Below, piece by piece: positions 10,336-20,294 of a stretch of 64,000 nucleotides of DNA. The DNA is taken from contig DHQB01000027.1 in assembly GCA_002410065.1 (NCBI GenBank), positions 182,884-246,883 of the forward strand, read 5' to 3'. This stretch comes from Bacteroidales bacterium UBA5349 (GTDB taxonomy: Bacteria > Bacteroidota > Bacteroidia > Bacteroidales > Tenuifilaceae). The notes beneath the pieces were generated by a model that saw nothing but the letters and a program-made list of their open reading frames with translations, was not told where the DNA came from and searched no databases. Numbering within the stretch: the stretch's first letter is position 1; the number at the start of each line of letters is the position of its first letter. The position numbers and the translations under genes were made by a program.

Positions 10336-11043
10336 TTATGGTGATTGTAATGAGAAGGGGACAGTTTTTAAAGGGGATATACCGGTTGGATTTATTGAAA
10401 CTTGAAACGGAATAATCTCAACTCCCTTACTGTGGGCTTCAACCAACAACTTAGCATAATCCGGATCGATGCTCCATGCTGGGGCAAAAACAGTAACATC
10501 GTTACGCTGGATAATGTAAAGCATCACTGCACGTATGCCCGATTCCTTAACCCTTATTAGGGTTTGTAGATGTTTCTGTCCACGGGTAGTTTGGGCATCG
10601 GGGAAAAGAGCAAAATCGCCTTCCTTTAGGGTAACGTTTTTTACCTCAATAAAGCATTTTGAGCTATTGTTTTCAGCAAAAAGATCAAAGCGGCTATCAC
10701 CAAAAGTTATCTCGCGCTTTACATTGGTATAGCCCTCTAGGCCAGGAATTAACCCTACTTTTACCCACTCAAAGGCAACCAGGTTGGGTACAGATGTATT
10801 TACGCCAACCCACCCGTTGTTAATTTTAATCATCTCCCACGTAAACTTGGTTTTACGTTTGGGGTCGTTTACAGGGGATAGGTAAACCTCTGCTCCCTCT
10901 TCAAGGCAACTTTTCATCGATCCTGAATTTGTGCAGTGTGCAGTTACCGTTTCGCCGCTATCCAACAATACATCAGCCAAAAATCGCTTGTATCGCTTTA
11001 TAAGGTGTCCGGCAACTAAGGGAAGAGGGAAATTAATATGCAT
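10336..11043 (-). CDS. sfsA: SfsA family protein
   Basis: The 235 residues match the full-length SfsA family. The N-terminal OB-like part has HCTNSGSM near residue 36. The C-terminal nuclease-like fold has GDSRFDL, FIEVKNVTL and FPDAQTTRGQKHL, a D...ExK arrangement seen in restriction-enzyme folds. SfsA was named in E. coli for stimulation of sugar (maltose) fermentation and binds DNA. Its biochemical role remains unsettled. The ATG follows the stop of the permease gene by one base, so the two are probably co-transcribed and translationally coupled. Confidence 0.93.
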   Translation of the reverse strand: MHINFPLPLVAGHLIKRYKRFLADVLLDSGETVTAHCTNSGSMKSCLEEGAEVYLSPVNDPKRKTKFTWEMIKINNGWVGVNTSVPNLVAFEWVKVGLIPGLEGYTNVKREITFGDSRFDLFAENNSSKCFIEVKNVTLKEGDFALFPDAQTTRGQKHLQTLIRVKESGIRAVMLYIIQRNDVTVFAPAWSIDPDYAKLLVEAHSKGVEIIPFQVSINPTGISPLKTVPFSLQSP

Positions 11044-11044
11044 T

Positions 11045-13168
11045 TTACTTTTTATCTATATGGATATATATATCGAACAGGCTTTTAATTCCCTTAGGTT
11101 CACCAATTATTGTAATAATGTCGCCTTCAAGCAAAAGGGTATCACCCCTAGGGGTAAGCACTTTATCCTTTCGCTGTACCATAGCCACAAGCACATCCTG
11201 AGGGAATCGAGTTTCTTTAAGCATCTTATTGATAAGGTGATCGGTGGTTGTATTTGAGAGAAGTTCGAGGGTAATATACCTATCGTTGTGCAACAAGTAC
11301 TCCTTCATCTCACGCTCGTTAGTGGTTGAGCAGATATGCTCAACAAATTGCTTGCGTTCAACTATATCCATCAGACGCGAAAGTATCCGTAGCTGTAATT
11401 TCGGATTATCGGTTCTATTTAGCAGGAAGAAGAATATTCGAATGTTATCTTCTGAGGAAATTCCGCTTTTCTCTACGGGCTTCTCAACCCCAACACTGGA
11501 TGTTACAATATGGAGCATTGGCCTTTGCAGCGTATCCGACTTTCCGTATAGTATTGATACTCTTGGGATAACCAGCGCAGGATCAATGTTAGTAACTTGA
11601 AAAAACTCATTCACTAGGTCTTGATGGCTGGAACCTTCTATTTTTGATGAGAAATCGGTAGAGACTTTGTTTACCAAATCTCTAAAGCTAATCCTATCAT
11701 TATCCAGTCTCGTAACCTGAGCCTGCACAACCATCTCGTCAAACGGATCGCCATCGCGTAACCCTTTTTCTTTAAGAATAAAAAGTAACTCGTTCTCAAG
11801 CCCAACATGCTGCTTTTGCCCGAGCAGCGCAAACCAGTGATAAATGGCCCCCTCGCGCTTTGCGTTTTTTTTAGAATAGTACCGGTACCAGAGCAGGGCA
11901 AAAGTCACAATTGCTGCGCTAAAGAGTATGGGGATCCATCCGGCATAGGCAATTAAAATTACCGACGAAACCATTCCAAATATTTGCATCCAAGGGTAAA
12001 AAGGTGAGTGATAGCCTGGATCGTAGGACTCTATTTTGCTGTTGCGCATAACTATCACCGCAAAATTTACTAGGAAGAATATAATAAACTTAAATGCTCC
12101 AGCCATTTTTGCTATAACCTCAACATTAACGGTTATAATAAGAAATAGCATTAGTGCAGATGTTGCAATAATAGAGTAAACAGGTGTTTTATATTTGCCA
12201 ACATAGGTAAAAATCGATGGAAGCACCTTATCGCGGGCCATGGCCATTGGGTAGCGCGAAGCCGACATTAATCCTCCATTTGCTGTAGTGGCAAAGGCGG
12301 CAATGGCAGCACCAATAATTAGAATACCTGCAATTTTTATGGGAATAATTTTAAAAACAGCATGAGCGGCTGTCCATGCAGGGGTTACATCACTCACAAA
12401 ATCTGCTTTGGGAATTACCGAAACCATAATAAAAACACCACCAACATAAAGAATGGTTGTTACTATAAGTGAAAGGATCATCCCAAGGGGAATGTTTCGT
12501 TCGGGGTTTTTAACCTCTTCTGCAACGCTAGCTGCTTCGGTAAGGCCTAGATACGCCACATATACAAAAGCAGTTGTGGAAATTACGCCAGCAAATCCAT
12601 TTAAAAAAAACGGGGAATTATCGTTAATCGTTTCCTGTAGGTTAAGTCCAAAGATTGTTCTAAACCCTTCAACCAGGAAAAGCACCATTACCCCCACCAG
12701 AAAGAAAACTAGGAAGTTTTGAAGTTTTGTGGTTTTCTTTGATCCTAAAATATTGATAAACATAAAAAGCAGGGTGAGTACAACTGCAATTATGCGGATT
12801 GGAAAATCGAAAAAGAGTGCAGTGTAAGCACCTATACCAACTAGCGCAAAGCAGGTTTTTAAAACCAGAGAGAAGTATGCGCCTATTCCTCCAACGGTTC
12901 CCATCATGGGGCCAAGGCTTCTGTCGAGCAAAAAGTAAACTCCCCCAGAACGTGGGAGTGCAGTTGCCAGTTCGGCAACGCTAAGCATTGCTGGTAAAAT
13001 AAGGATTGCAGCTAAAAGATAGGAAATAAAAACAGAAGGGCCAGTGTACTGAGAAGCCAAACCGGGTAAGAGAAAAAAACCTGAACTAATCATTGCTCCA
13101 GTGCTAAGGGCAAACACATCAACTAACCCAAGTTCCTTATTCAGCTTATTTTTTGGTTTACTGGTCAT
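11045..13168 (-). CDS. APC-family amino-acid permease with EIIA-like and RCK_C tail
   Basis: The first ~440 of 707 residues are a classic APC transporter: about 12 hydrophobic helices and an early GAMISSGFFLLPG motif at helix 1. The rest is soluble. Residues ~560-626 (FFFLLNRT, LSRLMDIVERKQFVEHI) resemble a PTS EIIA type-2 fold. Residues ~636-703 (DVLVAMVQRKDKVLTPRGDTLLLEGDIITIIG, quoted here as separate motifs RGDT and LLEGD) resemble the C-terminal RCK/TrkA domain that binds small ligands. An inner-membrane amino-acid transporter gated by its tail is the likely role; the substrate is unknown. It precedes sfsA in the same operon. Confidence 0.88.
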   Translation of the reverse strand: MTSKPKNKLNKELGLVDVFALSTGAMISSGFFLLPGLASQYTGPSVFISYLLAAILILPAMLSVAELATALPRSGGVYFLLDRSLGPMMGTVGGIGAYFSLVLKTCFALVGIGAYTALFFDFPIRIIAVVLTLLFMFINILGSKKTTKLQNFLVFFLVGVMVLFLVEGFRTIFGLNLQETINDNSPFFLNGFAGVISTTAFVYVAYLGLTEAASVAEEVKNPERNIPLGMILSLIVTTILYVGGVFIMVSVIPKADFVSDVTPAWTAAHAVFKIIPIKIAGILIIGAAIAAFATTANGGLMSASRYPMAMARDKVLPSIFTYVGKYKTPVYSIIATSALMLFLIITVNVEVIAKMAGAFKFIIFFLVNFAVIVMRNSKIESYDPGYHSPFYPWMQIFGMVSSVILIAYAGWIPILFSAAIVTFALLWYRYYSKKNAKREGAIYHWFALLGQKQHVGLENELLFILKEKGLRDGDPFDEMVVQAQVTRLDNDRISFRDLVNKVSTDFSSKIEGSSHQDLVNEFFQVTNIDPALVIPRVSILYGKSDTLQRPMLHIVTSSVGVEKPVEKSGISSEDNIRIFFFLLNRTDNPKLQLRILSRLMDIVERKQFVEHICSTTNEREMKEYLLHNDRYITLELLSNTTTDHLINKMLKETRFPQDVLVAMVQRKDKVLTPRGDTLLLEGDIITIIGEPKGIKSLFDIYIHIDKK

Positions 13169-13306
13169 GCTGTAAAATTATTAAAAATAATTAAGTACAT
13201 GTCTTAGCCTAGTTAAAATATGGCAACAATGTTTAAGCAATATTAAATTTTAGCTAAAAGATGGAAACAACATAAATACTCAAACAGCTGCTAGCCAATT
13301 AATACC

Positions 13307-13314
13307 TATCTTTG
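13307..13314 (+). promoter_or_regulatory. Putative -7 box upstream of rnr
   Basis: TATCTTTG matches the Bacteroidota TAnnTTTG consensus and sits 20 bp before the rnr start. No TTG box at the usual distance upstream is seen. Confidence 0.4.
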
Positions 13315-13334
13315 CATTAAGAAAATTTAAATCA

Positions 13335-15548
13335 ATGGTTAAAAAGAAAAAGAACAAAAAAGGCGAAGGCTTTAATAAGAATATGCTCGTAAAATCGATT
13401 ATGAGTGTTTTTGCAACTAATCCTTCTAAAAACTTAAATTACAAGGAATTATCGATTGAACTGGGTGCAAAAGACCCTACATCAAAAAGGCTTATCAATG
13501 AATTATTATACGAATTAGCCGATCAGGGTGTACTAAAAGAGGTTTATAAAGGAAAATTTATGGTCTCAGTGCTATCTACTGCACTTGAGGGTGTTGTTGA
13601 GATGGAGGCTGATGGGAGTGCCTATGTAATTACCGACGATAATCAGGAGATTTTAGTATCGGAGCATAACCTAAACCATGCGCTGCATGGCGATAGGGTA
13701 AAGGTTGCATTAATCCCCAGGCGTAAGAGAAAACTAATGGAGGCCGAGGTGATAGAGGTAGTATCGCGTGCCAAACGTACTTTTGTTGGGCGTATTGAGG
13801 TGGAGCGAAACTATGCATTTGTTATAGCCGATAATAAGCGTATGCCTTATGATATATTTATTCCAAACGATGGTATAGGCAAGGCAAAGACCGGGCAAAA
13901 GGTTATTGCAAGAATTACCGATTGGCCTAAGCATACAAAAAACCCGATGGGCGAAATTGTTGAGGTAATTGGTAACCCAGGGGTGCACGAGGTTGAGATG
14001 CATGCTATCCTTGCTGAGTTTGAGCTACCCTACCGTTTTCCTAAGGAGTTGGATGTTTATGCCGAGAAGATATCGGAAAAGATTACACAGGCTGATTATA
14101 GCGAACGACGCGATTTTAGAGGTGTACCAACTTTTACTATCGACCCGGCAGATGCAAAAGATTTTGATGATGCTCTTTCAATCAGAAGGATTGACGATAA
14201 TACCTTTGAGATAGGAGTTCATATTGCTGATGTAACTCACTACGTTACACTTGATTCACCCATAGAGCATGAAGCTGTTGACCGAGCAACATCGGTTTAT
14301 TTGGTTGATAGGTGCGTACCCATGCTACCCGAAAGACTTTCCAATTTTATTTGTTCGCTCAGGCCCAATGAGGAAAAGCTTTGCTTCTCAGCGGTTTTCG
14401 AGATGGACATAGAGGGGAATGTGCTTAAGGAATGGTTTGGCAGAACGGTTATTCTCTCTCAGCAGCGTTTTGCCTATGAGGAGGCACAAGAGGTAATTGA
14501 AACTGGCAAAGGCGAAATGGAAACTGAGATTCTCACCCTCAACAGTATAGCTCAAAAACTAAGGCAAAAACGCCTTAAAGCAGGTGCAATAAATTTTGAT
14601 AGGGCAGAGGTAAAATTTAATCTTGATGAAGCCGGAAAACCACTTGGCGTTTTCTTTACAGTACAAAAGGAGGCTAACCAACTTATTGAAGAGTTTATGC
14701 TATTGGCAAACCGGAGCGTGGCTGAGTTTATAGGAAGGGCCAAGGAGAAGCATAGCGCAAAACCCTTTGTTTATCGTGTACACGATAAGCCTAATCCTGA
14801 AAAGTTTGACACTTTCCGAAGTTTTATTACCCGCTTTGGATATAATATTGAAGGGGGAACAGATAAGCAGATAAGCAAATCGCTCAATAAACTACTTGCT
14901 GAGGTTAAGGGAAAAAAGGAGCAGAATCTTATCGAAACTCTAGCCCTTCGATCCATGGCAAAGGCACGGTACTCTGCAAACAACATAGGGCACTATGGGC
15001 TTGGGTTCCCTTATTATTCGCACTTCACATCGCCCATCAGGCGATATCCTGATATGATGGCACATAGGCTCTTGGCACACTACCTTGCGGGAGGGAAACC
15101 AAAGGATGAGGATGAGATTGAACGCTTATGCAAGCATTCAACCGATATGGAGATTAGGGCTACCGATGCTGAGCGGGCATCAATTAAGTACAAGCAGGTT
15201 GAGTTTATGTCCGATAAAATTGGACAGCAATTTAGCGGTGTAATAACCGGCGTTACCAGTTTTGGCCTTTTTGTTGAACTTATCGAGAGCAAATGCGAAG
15301 GCTTGCTACCAATTAGGGAACTTACCGATGATTTTTATGAGTTCGACGAGGACAACTATTGCCTTGAAGGTCGTCAAAACAAAACAAAGTATCAACTTGG
15401 CGATGAGTTAGAGGTTGAAGTTTGGCGCACAAACCTAGCAAAAAAGCAACTCGATTTTAGGCTTATAGAACAACCCGATTCGGAGAATGTAAAAGAAAAA
15501 CCTATGAGGCCTTCAAAGCCTACCAATCCTAAGGCAAAAAGGAGGTAA
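13335..15548 (+). CDS. rnr: Ribonuclease R
   Basis: This 737-residue 3'-5' exoribonuclease of the RNase II/RNB family degrades structured RNA in the cytosol. The N-terminus is Lys-rich and has a winged-helix-like segment, then cold-shock/OB domains (~80-220). The RNB catalytic domain (~250-580) has PADAKDFDDALS near 272-283, whose aspartates bind the metal ions. An S1 domain (GVITGVTSFGLFVEL) spans ~640-715, with a basic tail. Length and order match RNase R. It is transcribed with or just ahead of the M16 protease gene, 88 bp downstream. Confidence 0.96.
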   Translation: MVKKKKNKKGEGFNKNMLVKSIMSVFATNPSKNLNYKELSIELGAKDPTSKRLINELLYELADQGVLKEVYKGKFMVSVLSTALEGVVEMEADGSAYVITDDNQEILVSEHNLNHALHGDRVKVALIPRRKRKLMEAEVIEVVSRAKRTFVGRIEVERNYAFVIADNKRMPYDIFIPNDGIGKAKTGQKVIARITDWPKHTKNPMGEIVEVIGNPGVHEVEMHAILAEFELPYRFPKELDVYAEKISEKITQADYSERRDFRGVPTFTIDPADAKDFDDALSIRRIDDNTFEIGVHIADVTHYVTLDSPIEHEAVDRATSVYLVDRCVPMLPERLSNFICSLRPNEEKLCFSAVFEMDIEGNVLKEWFGRTVILSQQRFAYEEAQEVIETGKGEMETEILTLNSIAQKLRQKRLKAGAINFDRAEVKFNLDEAGKPLGVFFTVQKEANQLIEEFMLLANRSVAEFIGRAKEKHSAKPFVYRVHDKPNPEKFDTFRSFITRFGYNIEGGTDKQISKSLNKLLAEVKGKKEQNLIETLALRSMAKARYSANNIGHYGLGFPYYSHFTSPIRRYPDMMAHRLLAHYLAGGKPKDEDEIERLCKHSTDMEIRATDAERASIKYKQVEFMSDKIGQQFSGVITGVTSFGLFVELIESKCEGLLPIRELTDDFYEFDEDNYCLEGRQNKTKYQLGDELEVEVWRTNLAKKQLDFRLIEQPDSENVKEKPMRPSKPTNPKAKRR

Positions 15549-15636
15549 TGTTTCTAAATGATAAACCATTACCCTAGAAAGGAATCTAAATCAAACTCTA
15601 TTAACAAATTAGCAATTAATTTAACTGAATTTTAGG

Positions 15637-18540
15637 ATGAGAACAAAACATTTTCTTTTAGGCTTAGTTAGCCTGTTTATTCTTACTGCAAGTATAAGCT
15701 CTAGTGGCTATGCTGTTAGTTTCGACAAAGGCACACCAATTGTTACCCAATACACACTTAGTAATGGGTTAACAGTTATCCTCAATGAGGATCACTCCAA
15801 ACCCGAAATTTTTGGAGTAATTATGGTAAAAGCTGGCGCTAAAAACGACCCAGACAATGCCACCGGAATGGCTCACTACATGGAGCACATGCTTTTTAAG
15901 GGAACCCAACAGTTGGGAACCATCGATTGGGAAAAGGAAAAACCCCACATCGACAAGATATTTGAACTTTACGACGAATTGGGTAAAACCACGGATGAGA
16001 CCAAACGTAAAGAGATTCAGACACAAATTAACGAAGAATCGCTTAAAGCTGCCGAGTTTGCCATTCCTAATGAGATGAGTAATCTGATTAACGAAATGGG
16101 CGGTAGTAATATGAACGCCGGTACAGGACCTGATTACACCATGTTCTACAATAAATTCCCTTCGAGCGAGGTTGAAAAATGGATCGACCTTTACTCCCAC
16201 CGTTTTTCTGATCCAGTATTCCGCAGCTTTCAAGCAGAACTTGAGGTAGTTTACGAAGAGAAAAACCTATATAACGATCAGTTTCAGACGAAGTTAATTG
16301 AAGAGTTCCAAAAGCATTTCTTCAAAAAACACCCCTACGGGCAGCAAACGATTATAGGAACCATCGACGATTTGAAGAACCCATCGCTAATCAAGATGTT
16401 TGAGTTTTTCAAAACCTACTATGTTCCAAACAATATGGCAGTGGTCCTTACGGGCGATTTCGATTCAAACGAAGTAATCCCCCTAATTGAAAAAAAGTTT
16501 GGTGCATGGATTCAAAAAGAAATTCCTGAACCAAGAATATGGAACGAAGAACCCTTCAACGGAAGAGAATTACAAGAAGCTAAACTTACTCCCATTAAGA
16601 TAGCCCTATTGGGCTTTCGTGCACCCTCGGCTATACAAAAGGAGAGCCTTATTGCCGATGTTACCCTTAGAATACTGAACAACAATTATTCAACAGGTTT
16701 GCTCGACAAGTTGACTCTTGATGGGAAAATTCTTGCTGCTCAAGCTATATCGATGCCATATTATGATCATGGCGCAACAATTCTTTTCATCATCCCTAAA
16801 ATTATCGGACAAAAATTCGAGAGTGCGGAGAATCTGGTATTGGCTGAAATTGAGAAACTTAAAAAAGGTGAATTCGACGATTGGATGCTTGATGCCATAA
16901 AACAAGAGATGTACCGAAGCCACACTACCGGTATGGAGAGTAATGAAAACCGAGCACTTCTTTTTGCTGAGGCATTTGCCAAAGGCGAAAGCATGGATGA
17001 GGCCCTAGCTTATTCAGATAGAGTAATGGAAATATCCAAGGACGATGTGGTGAAAATGGCAAATACTATTTTTGGGCCCAACTACCTAGCCTTCCATTCA
17101 AAGATGGGTTTTCCAAAGAAAGAAAAAATTGAGAAGCCCGACTACAAGCCCCTTAAAGCAAATACAAATGCCAGAAGCGAGTATGCCAAACATTTCGAAA
17201 CAATCCCATCGCACGAGCCTAAAATTCAGTCTATAGACTTTAATAAGGATGTGATTACTGAAACTATTTACAGTGGGCACAAATTGCAGGTTGTTACAAA
17301 TCCTGTAAACGATATTTTTTCTTTAACCTTTGTTTTTGAAGTTGGCCAGATTGAGAACCCAATGCTAGTGTTTGCAGCCGAAGGAATTAACATGAGCGGA
17401 GCAGGTGAATACAATGTAACACAGCTAAAAGAGGAATTTGCAAAAATAGGGACCTCATATAATATTTACGCAAACGATTCATACACCTTTATTGAAGTTC
17501 AAGGCATTGAAGCTAACCTGCCCAGAACGATGGAACTTATCGGTTTGCTAATCTCTGACCCGAAACTTGAACAGGGGAAAATAAAAACGATTATTGAGGG
17601 CGAAACCACAAACCGAAAAATGCAACGCTCCGAAGCCGACAACGTTGCACAAGCCTTATTTGAGTTTGGGATGTATGAGCAAAAATCCGACTACATTAAT
17701 AGGCTAACCACCAAGGAGTTGAAAAAACTTCAGGCGTCACAGCTTATCGATGCGTTTAAAAAGTCAACTGGCTACACATGCCAAGTGCGTTTTACCGGTA
17801 AAACTCCTGTTGGTGATGTTGCTTCGTTGATAAAAACACACATTCCACTCGCACAAAACCCAACCATAGGGAACAGTCCTATTGACAGGCTCGCTAAACA
17901 ATACACCGAAAACACAGTGCTTTTTGTTGACAAGCCAAAGGCTCGCCAAAGCAAGGTATTCCTTTTTATAAACGGCGCTCCTTTCAACGTTGAAGAGGTT
18001 GTTGCCATGGAAGCATTTAACGATTACTTTGGTGGAGGTTTCTCGGGGCTAATACTTCAGGAAATTAGAGAATATCGGTCATTGGCTTACTCCGCAGGTG
18101 GTTACTTCAACACTCCATTGAAAGCAGGGAGCCCAACTAATTTTGGTGGATACGTTGGAACACAAGCCGACAAAACCCTAACCGCTATGGAAACTTTTAA
18201 CGGGTTAATTCGTGAAATGCCAGCCAAATCCGAGCGGATTGATATGATACGCAACCATCTTCAACTTTCGGCACTAACCAAACGCCCTAGCTTTAGGGGG
18301 CTTGCATCTACCGTTGAAAGTTGGAAGAAACTTGGGTACGAAACCGACCCCATGATGCTAAACCTACCCGCGTACAAAAACATTACATGGAATACTGTTG
18401 AGGAGTTTTATAAGAAAAACATGAAAGACAAACCAGTGGTTTACATGATTGTTGGTGATAAGCGAAACATTAAAATGGACGAGCTAAGCAAATATGGAAA
18501 GATTGTTGAGATAAAGGAGAAGCAGCTCTTTTCAAAATAG
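15637..18540 (+). CDS. M16 family zinc metalloprotease (two-lobed)
   Basis: The protein has 967 residues with a signal peptide at 1-26. The HxxEH zinc motif is His80-Tyr-Met-Glu83-His84 (MAHYMEHMLFKGT). The third ligand is probably a glutamate in ELEVVYEEKN near residue 206. The gap between them is widened by a charged helical insert. The second M16 lobe begins near residue 560 and lacks the motif, as in pitrilysin-type proteases where it shapes the chamber. It is likely periplasmic and acts on peptides or small unfolded proteins; the substrate is unknown. A strong terminator follows. Confidence 0.92.
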   Translation: MRTKHFLLGLVSLFILTASISSSGYAVSFDKGTPIVTQYTLSNGLTVILNEDHSKPEIFGVIMVKAGAKNDPDNATGMAHYMEHMLFKGTQQLGTIDWEKEKPHIDKIFELYDELGKTTDETKRKEIQTQINEESLKAAEFAIPNEMSNLINEMGGSNMNAGTGPDYTMFYNKFPSSEVEKWIDLYSHRFSDPVFRSFQAELEVVYEEKNLYNDQFQTKLIEEFQKHFFKKHPYGQQTIIGTIDDLKNPSLIKMFEFFKTYYVPNNMAVVLTGDFDSNEVIPLIEKKFGAWIQKEIPEPRIWNEEPFNGRELQEAKLTPIKIALLGFRAPSAIQKESLIADVTLRILNNNYSTGLLDKLTLDGKILAAQAISMPYYDHGATILFIIPKIIGQKFESAENLVLAEIEKLKKGEFDDWMLDAIKQEMYRSHTTGMESNENRALLFAEAFAKGESMDEALAYSDRVMEISKDDVVKMANTIFGPNYLAFHSKMGFPKKEKIEKPDYKPLKANTNARSEYAKHFETIPSHEPKIQSIDFNKDVITETIYSGHKLQVVTNPVNDIFSLTFVFEVGQIENPMLVFAAEGINMSGAGEYNVTQLKEEFAKIGTSYNIYANDSYTFIEVQGIEANLPRTMELIGLLISDPKLEQGKIKTIIEGETTNRKMQRSEADNVAQALFEFGMYEQKSDYINRLTTKELKKLQASQLIDAFKKSTGYTCQVRFTGKTPVGDVASLIKTHIPLAQNPTIGNSPIDRLAKQYTENTVLFVDKPKARQSKVFLFINGAPFNVEEVVAMEAFNDYFGGGFSGLILQEIREYRSLAYSAGGYFNTPLKAGSPTNFGGYVGTQADKTLTAMETFNGLIREMPAKSERIDMIRNHLQLSALTKRPSFRGLASTVESWKKLGYETDPMMLNLPAYKNITWNTVEEFYKKNMKDKPVVYMIVGDKRNIKMDELSKYGKIVEIKEKQLFSK

Positions 18541-18578
18541 GAGTTAATCCCATTGGTTAAAATTATTTTATTATATTT

Positions 18579-18610
18579 CAGGCAGGGTTTAAGACCTGCC
18601 TGATTTTTTT
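18579..18610 (+). terminator. Rho-independent terminator after the M16 gene
   Basis: CAGGCAGG and CCTGCCTG pair around an 8-base loop and are followed by ATTTTTTT, 39 bp past the M16 stop. Confidence 0.9.
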
Positions 18611-18648
18611 AAAGGGGAATAACTAGTTGATCATCATCGAATAAATAC

Positions 18649-18674
18649 AAAAAAGGGGGCACACCCCCTTTTTT
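18649..18674. terminator. Bidirectional terminator
   Basis: AAAAAAGGGGG and CCCCCTTTTTT form an 11-bp perfect stem with a CACA loop. It lies between convergent genes and can work for both. It is 34 bp from the stop of the T9SS cargo gene. Confidence 0.9.
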
Positions 18675-18707
18675 GTTATGTCTAGATATTAGTAACTAAA
18701 GCAACTC

Positions 18708-19211
18708 TTATTGCTCAACTACTAGTTTAATAACCTTATTAAATTTAGCACCTGAATTAACTCTTACAAGGTAAAGGCCTGACTTCATTGTGGAAACATT
18801 CAACTCATAGATGTGAGATAGGTTAGCTGGGATAAACTTATCTTGCTTAACTGTACGTCCAGTAATATCCAATACAGTAATTGTTAACTCGGCCATAGCG
18901 GGTAGCGTAATACTTATATTGGCATGTATTCTTGCTGGGTTGGGATAAATTTTTACGCCAAACCCAAGAGTTGGGTTAACGGGAGCACTAGTTGCAAAAA
19001 GATTTCCCTGCTGAAACCCGGATGTTACCATAATGCCAGCTTCCTGGTTTACCCATGTTTCAGTTACTGGCTCACCAAGAGTCCAGCTAACACTAAAGTT
19101 TGATGCAGTAAAAAATCCACCTGCAGGAGCAACTACTTCAAGTATGCTTGTTTGGCTAAAGCTGGCCAGTGAAATGAACACTATGGCAGCTGAGAGTATC
19201 ATCTTTTTCAT
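18708..19211 (-). CDS. Small secreted protein with T9SS C-terminal sorting domain
   Basis: The gene encodes 167 residues from the ATG at 19211. A TTG two codons earlier is possible but unlikely. The signal peptide is MKKMILSAAIVFISLASFSQ. A short middle region has SWTLGEPVTETW and SGFQQGN, a pattern common in small Bacteroidota surface proteins. The last ~80 residues are a type-A T9SS domain: VKIYPNPA, LTITVLDITGRTV, LNVSTMKSGLYLVRV, and a KVIKLVV end. T9SS recognises this domain at the outer membrane. The cargo part is tiny, so the protein is almost only a sorting domain. The function is unknown. Confidence 0.88.
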   Translation of the reverse strand: MKKMILSAAIVFISLASFSQTSILEVVAPAGGFFTASNFSVSWTLGEPVTETWVNQEAGIMVTSGFQQGNLFATSAPVNPTLGFGVKIYPNPARIHANISITLPAMAELTITVLDITGRTVKQDKFIPANLSHIYELNVSTMKSGLYLVRVNSGAKFNKVIKLVVEQ

Positions 19212-19419
19212 AATCAAGTTGTTATGCGTTATTACTGTTTTGTCTCTAATTTGGTGTAATAATGCAAGTTAATACAAATTGGAATAACTTGCTTCATATA
19301 ATTTATAAAAATAATACATTTGTTAATCTTAAGTCAAGTTTTACGATTTTTTTTAAGAAATTTCCACCAAAGTATACATTAATTAGTTGTATGTAGCATT
19401 TTTTTAAACAAAATTCATA

Positions 19420-20130
19420 ATGAGTACTTTTAACAATAAAGTTATAGAGCTTAATCAAGTGCTGAAAGGAAAAACACCTCAGGAGTCAATTTCTCATTGT
19501 TTAAAGGTGTTTGGCAATAAAATCGCACTATCAACTAGTTTGGGAATCGAGGATCAAGTTCTAACCCAAATGTTGATAGCAATAAACAAGGAAGCAGAAA
19601 TATTTACCCTCGACACAGGTCGCCTTTTTCCCGAAACCTATGACCTTATTGAAAGAACATGTAGCAAATACGGAATAAACATTAAAATATTTTTTCCAAA
19701 CCATGCTGATGTTGAGGAGATGGTAAATAAAAAGGGCATTAACCTCTTTTATCATAGCGTTGCAAATAGGAAGGAATGTTGCGATATCCGAAAAATTAGG
19801 CCACTTAAAAGGGCTTTTGCCGGGCTTGATGCATGGATTTGTGGCCTTAGGCGAGACCAATCTGTTACACGTTCCGATATGCAGCTAGTTGAATGGGATG
19901 AGGCAAACGGATTGATAAAAATTAATCCGCTTATTGATTGGAGCGAGGAAGATGTTTGGGAATACGCACGCGAGAACAATGTTCCCTACAATATTCTTCA
20001 CGATAAAGGATTCCCAAGCATTGGCTGCCAGCCCTGTACTAGGGCCATTGAGCCAGGCGAAGATGTTAGAGCAGGGCGCTGGTGGTGGGAAAACCCTGAA
20101 ACGAAAGAGTGCGGGTTGCATAAAAGATAA
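19420..20130 (+). CDS. cysH: Adenylylsulfate/phosphoadenylylsulfate reductase
   Basis: The 236 residues match the assimilatory reductase family, which reduces APS or PAPS to sulfite with thioredoxin. The PP-loop-like STSLGIEDQVLT is near 38-49. Cys120-Cys121 and Cys203-x2-Cys206 are the four [4Fe-4S] ligands that mark the APS-reducing type. Cys231 in the ECGLH tail is the catalytic thiol. The iron-sulfur cysteines argue for APS rather than PAPS as substrate. It stands alone here, without other cys genes, and ends in a terminator hairpin facing tRNA-Cys. Confidence 0.93.
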   Translation: MSTFNNKVIELNQVLKGKTPQESISHCLKVFGNKIALSTSLGIEDQVLTQMLIAINKEAEIFTLDTGRLFPETYDLIERTCSKYGINIKIFFPNHADVEEMVNKKGINLFYHSVANRKECCDIRKIRPLKRAFAGLDAWICGLRRDQSVTRSDMQLVEWDEANGLIKINPLIDWSEEDVWEYARENNVPYNILHDKGFPSIGCQPCTRAIEPGEDVRAGRWWWENPETKECGLHKR

Positions 20131-20134
20131 AAAG

Positions 20135-20163
20135 AAAAAGGACTTCCTAGGAAATCCTTTTTT
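20135..20163 (+). terminator. Terminator after cysH
   Basis: AAAAAGGA pairs with TCCTTTTT, with an inner TTCC/GGAA stem and one C-A mismatch, then a T run. It starts 5 bp after the cysH stop codon. Confidence 0.85.
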
Positions 20164-20167
20164 GTTG

Positions 20168-20238
20168 AGGTCTCGAGCGGATTCGAACCGCTGTACGAGG
20201 TTTTGCAGACCTCTGCCTAGCCGCTCGGCCACGAGACC
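20168..20238 (-). tRNA. tRNA-Cys (GCA)
   Basis: The minus strand folds as a 71-nt cloverleaf. The acceptor stem is GGTCTCG/CGAGACC, the anticodon loop is CTGCAAA with GCA, and the T-loop is TTCGAAT. The discriminator base is U, as expected for cysteine. CCA is not encoded. Confidence 0.95.
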
Positions 20239-20294
20239 ATTGTTATTTGCGCTTGCAAAGATATGAAAAAAAAGTAAAAGGCAAATTTCTTTAC

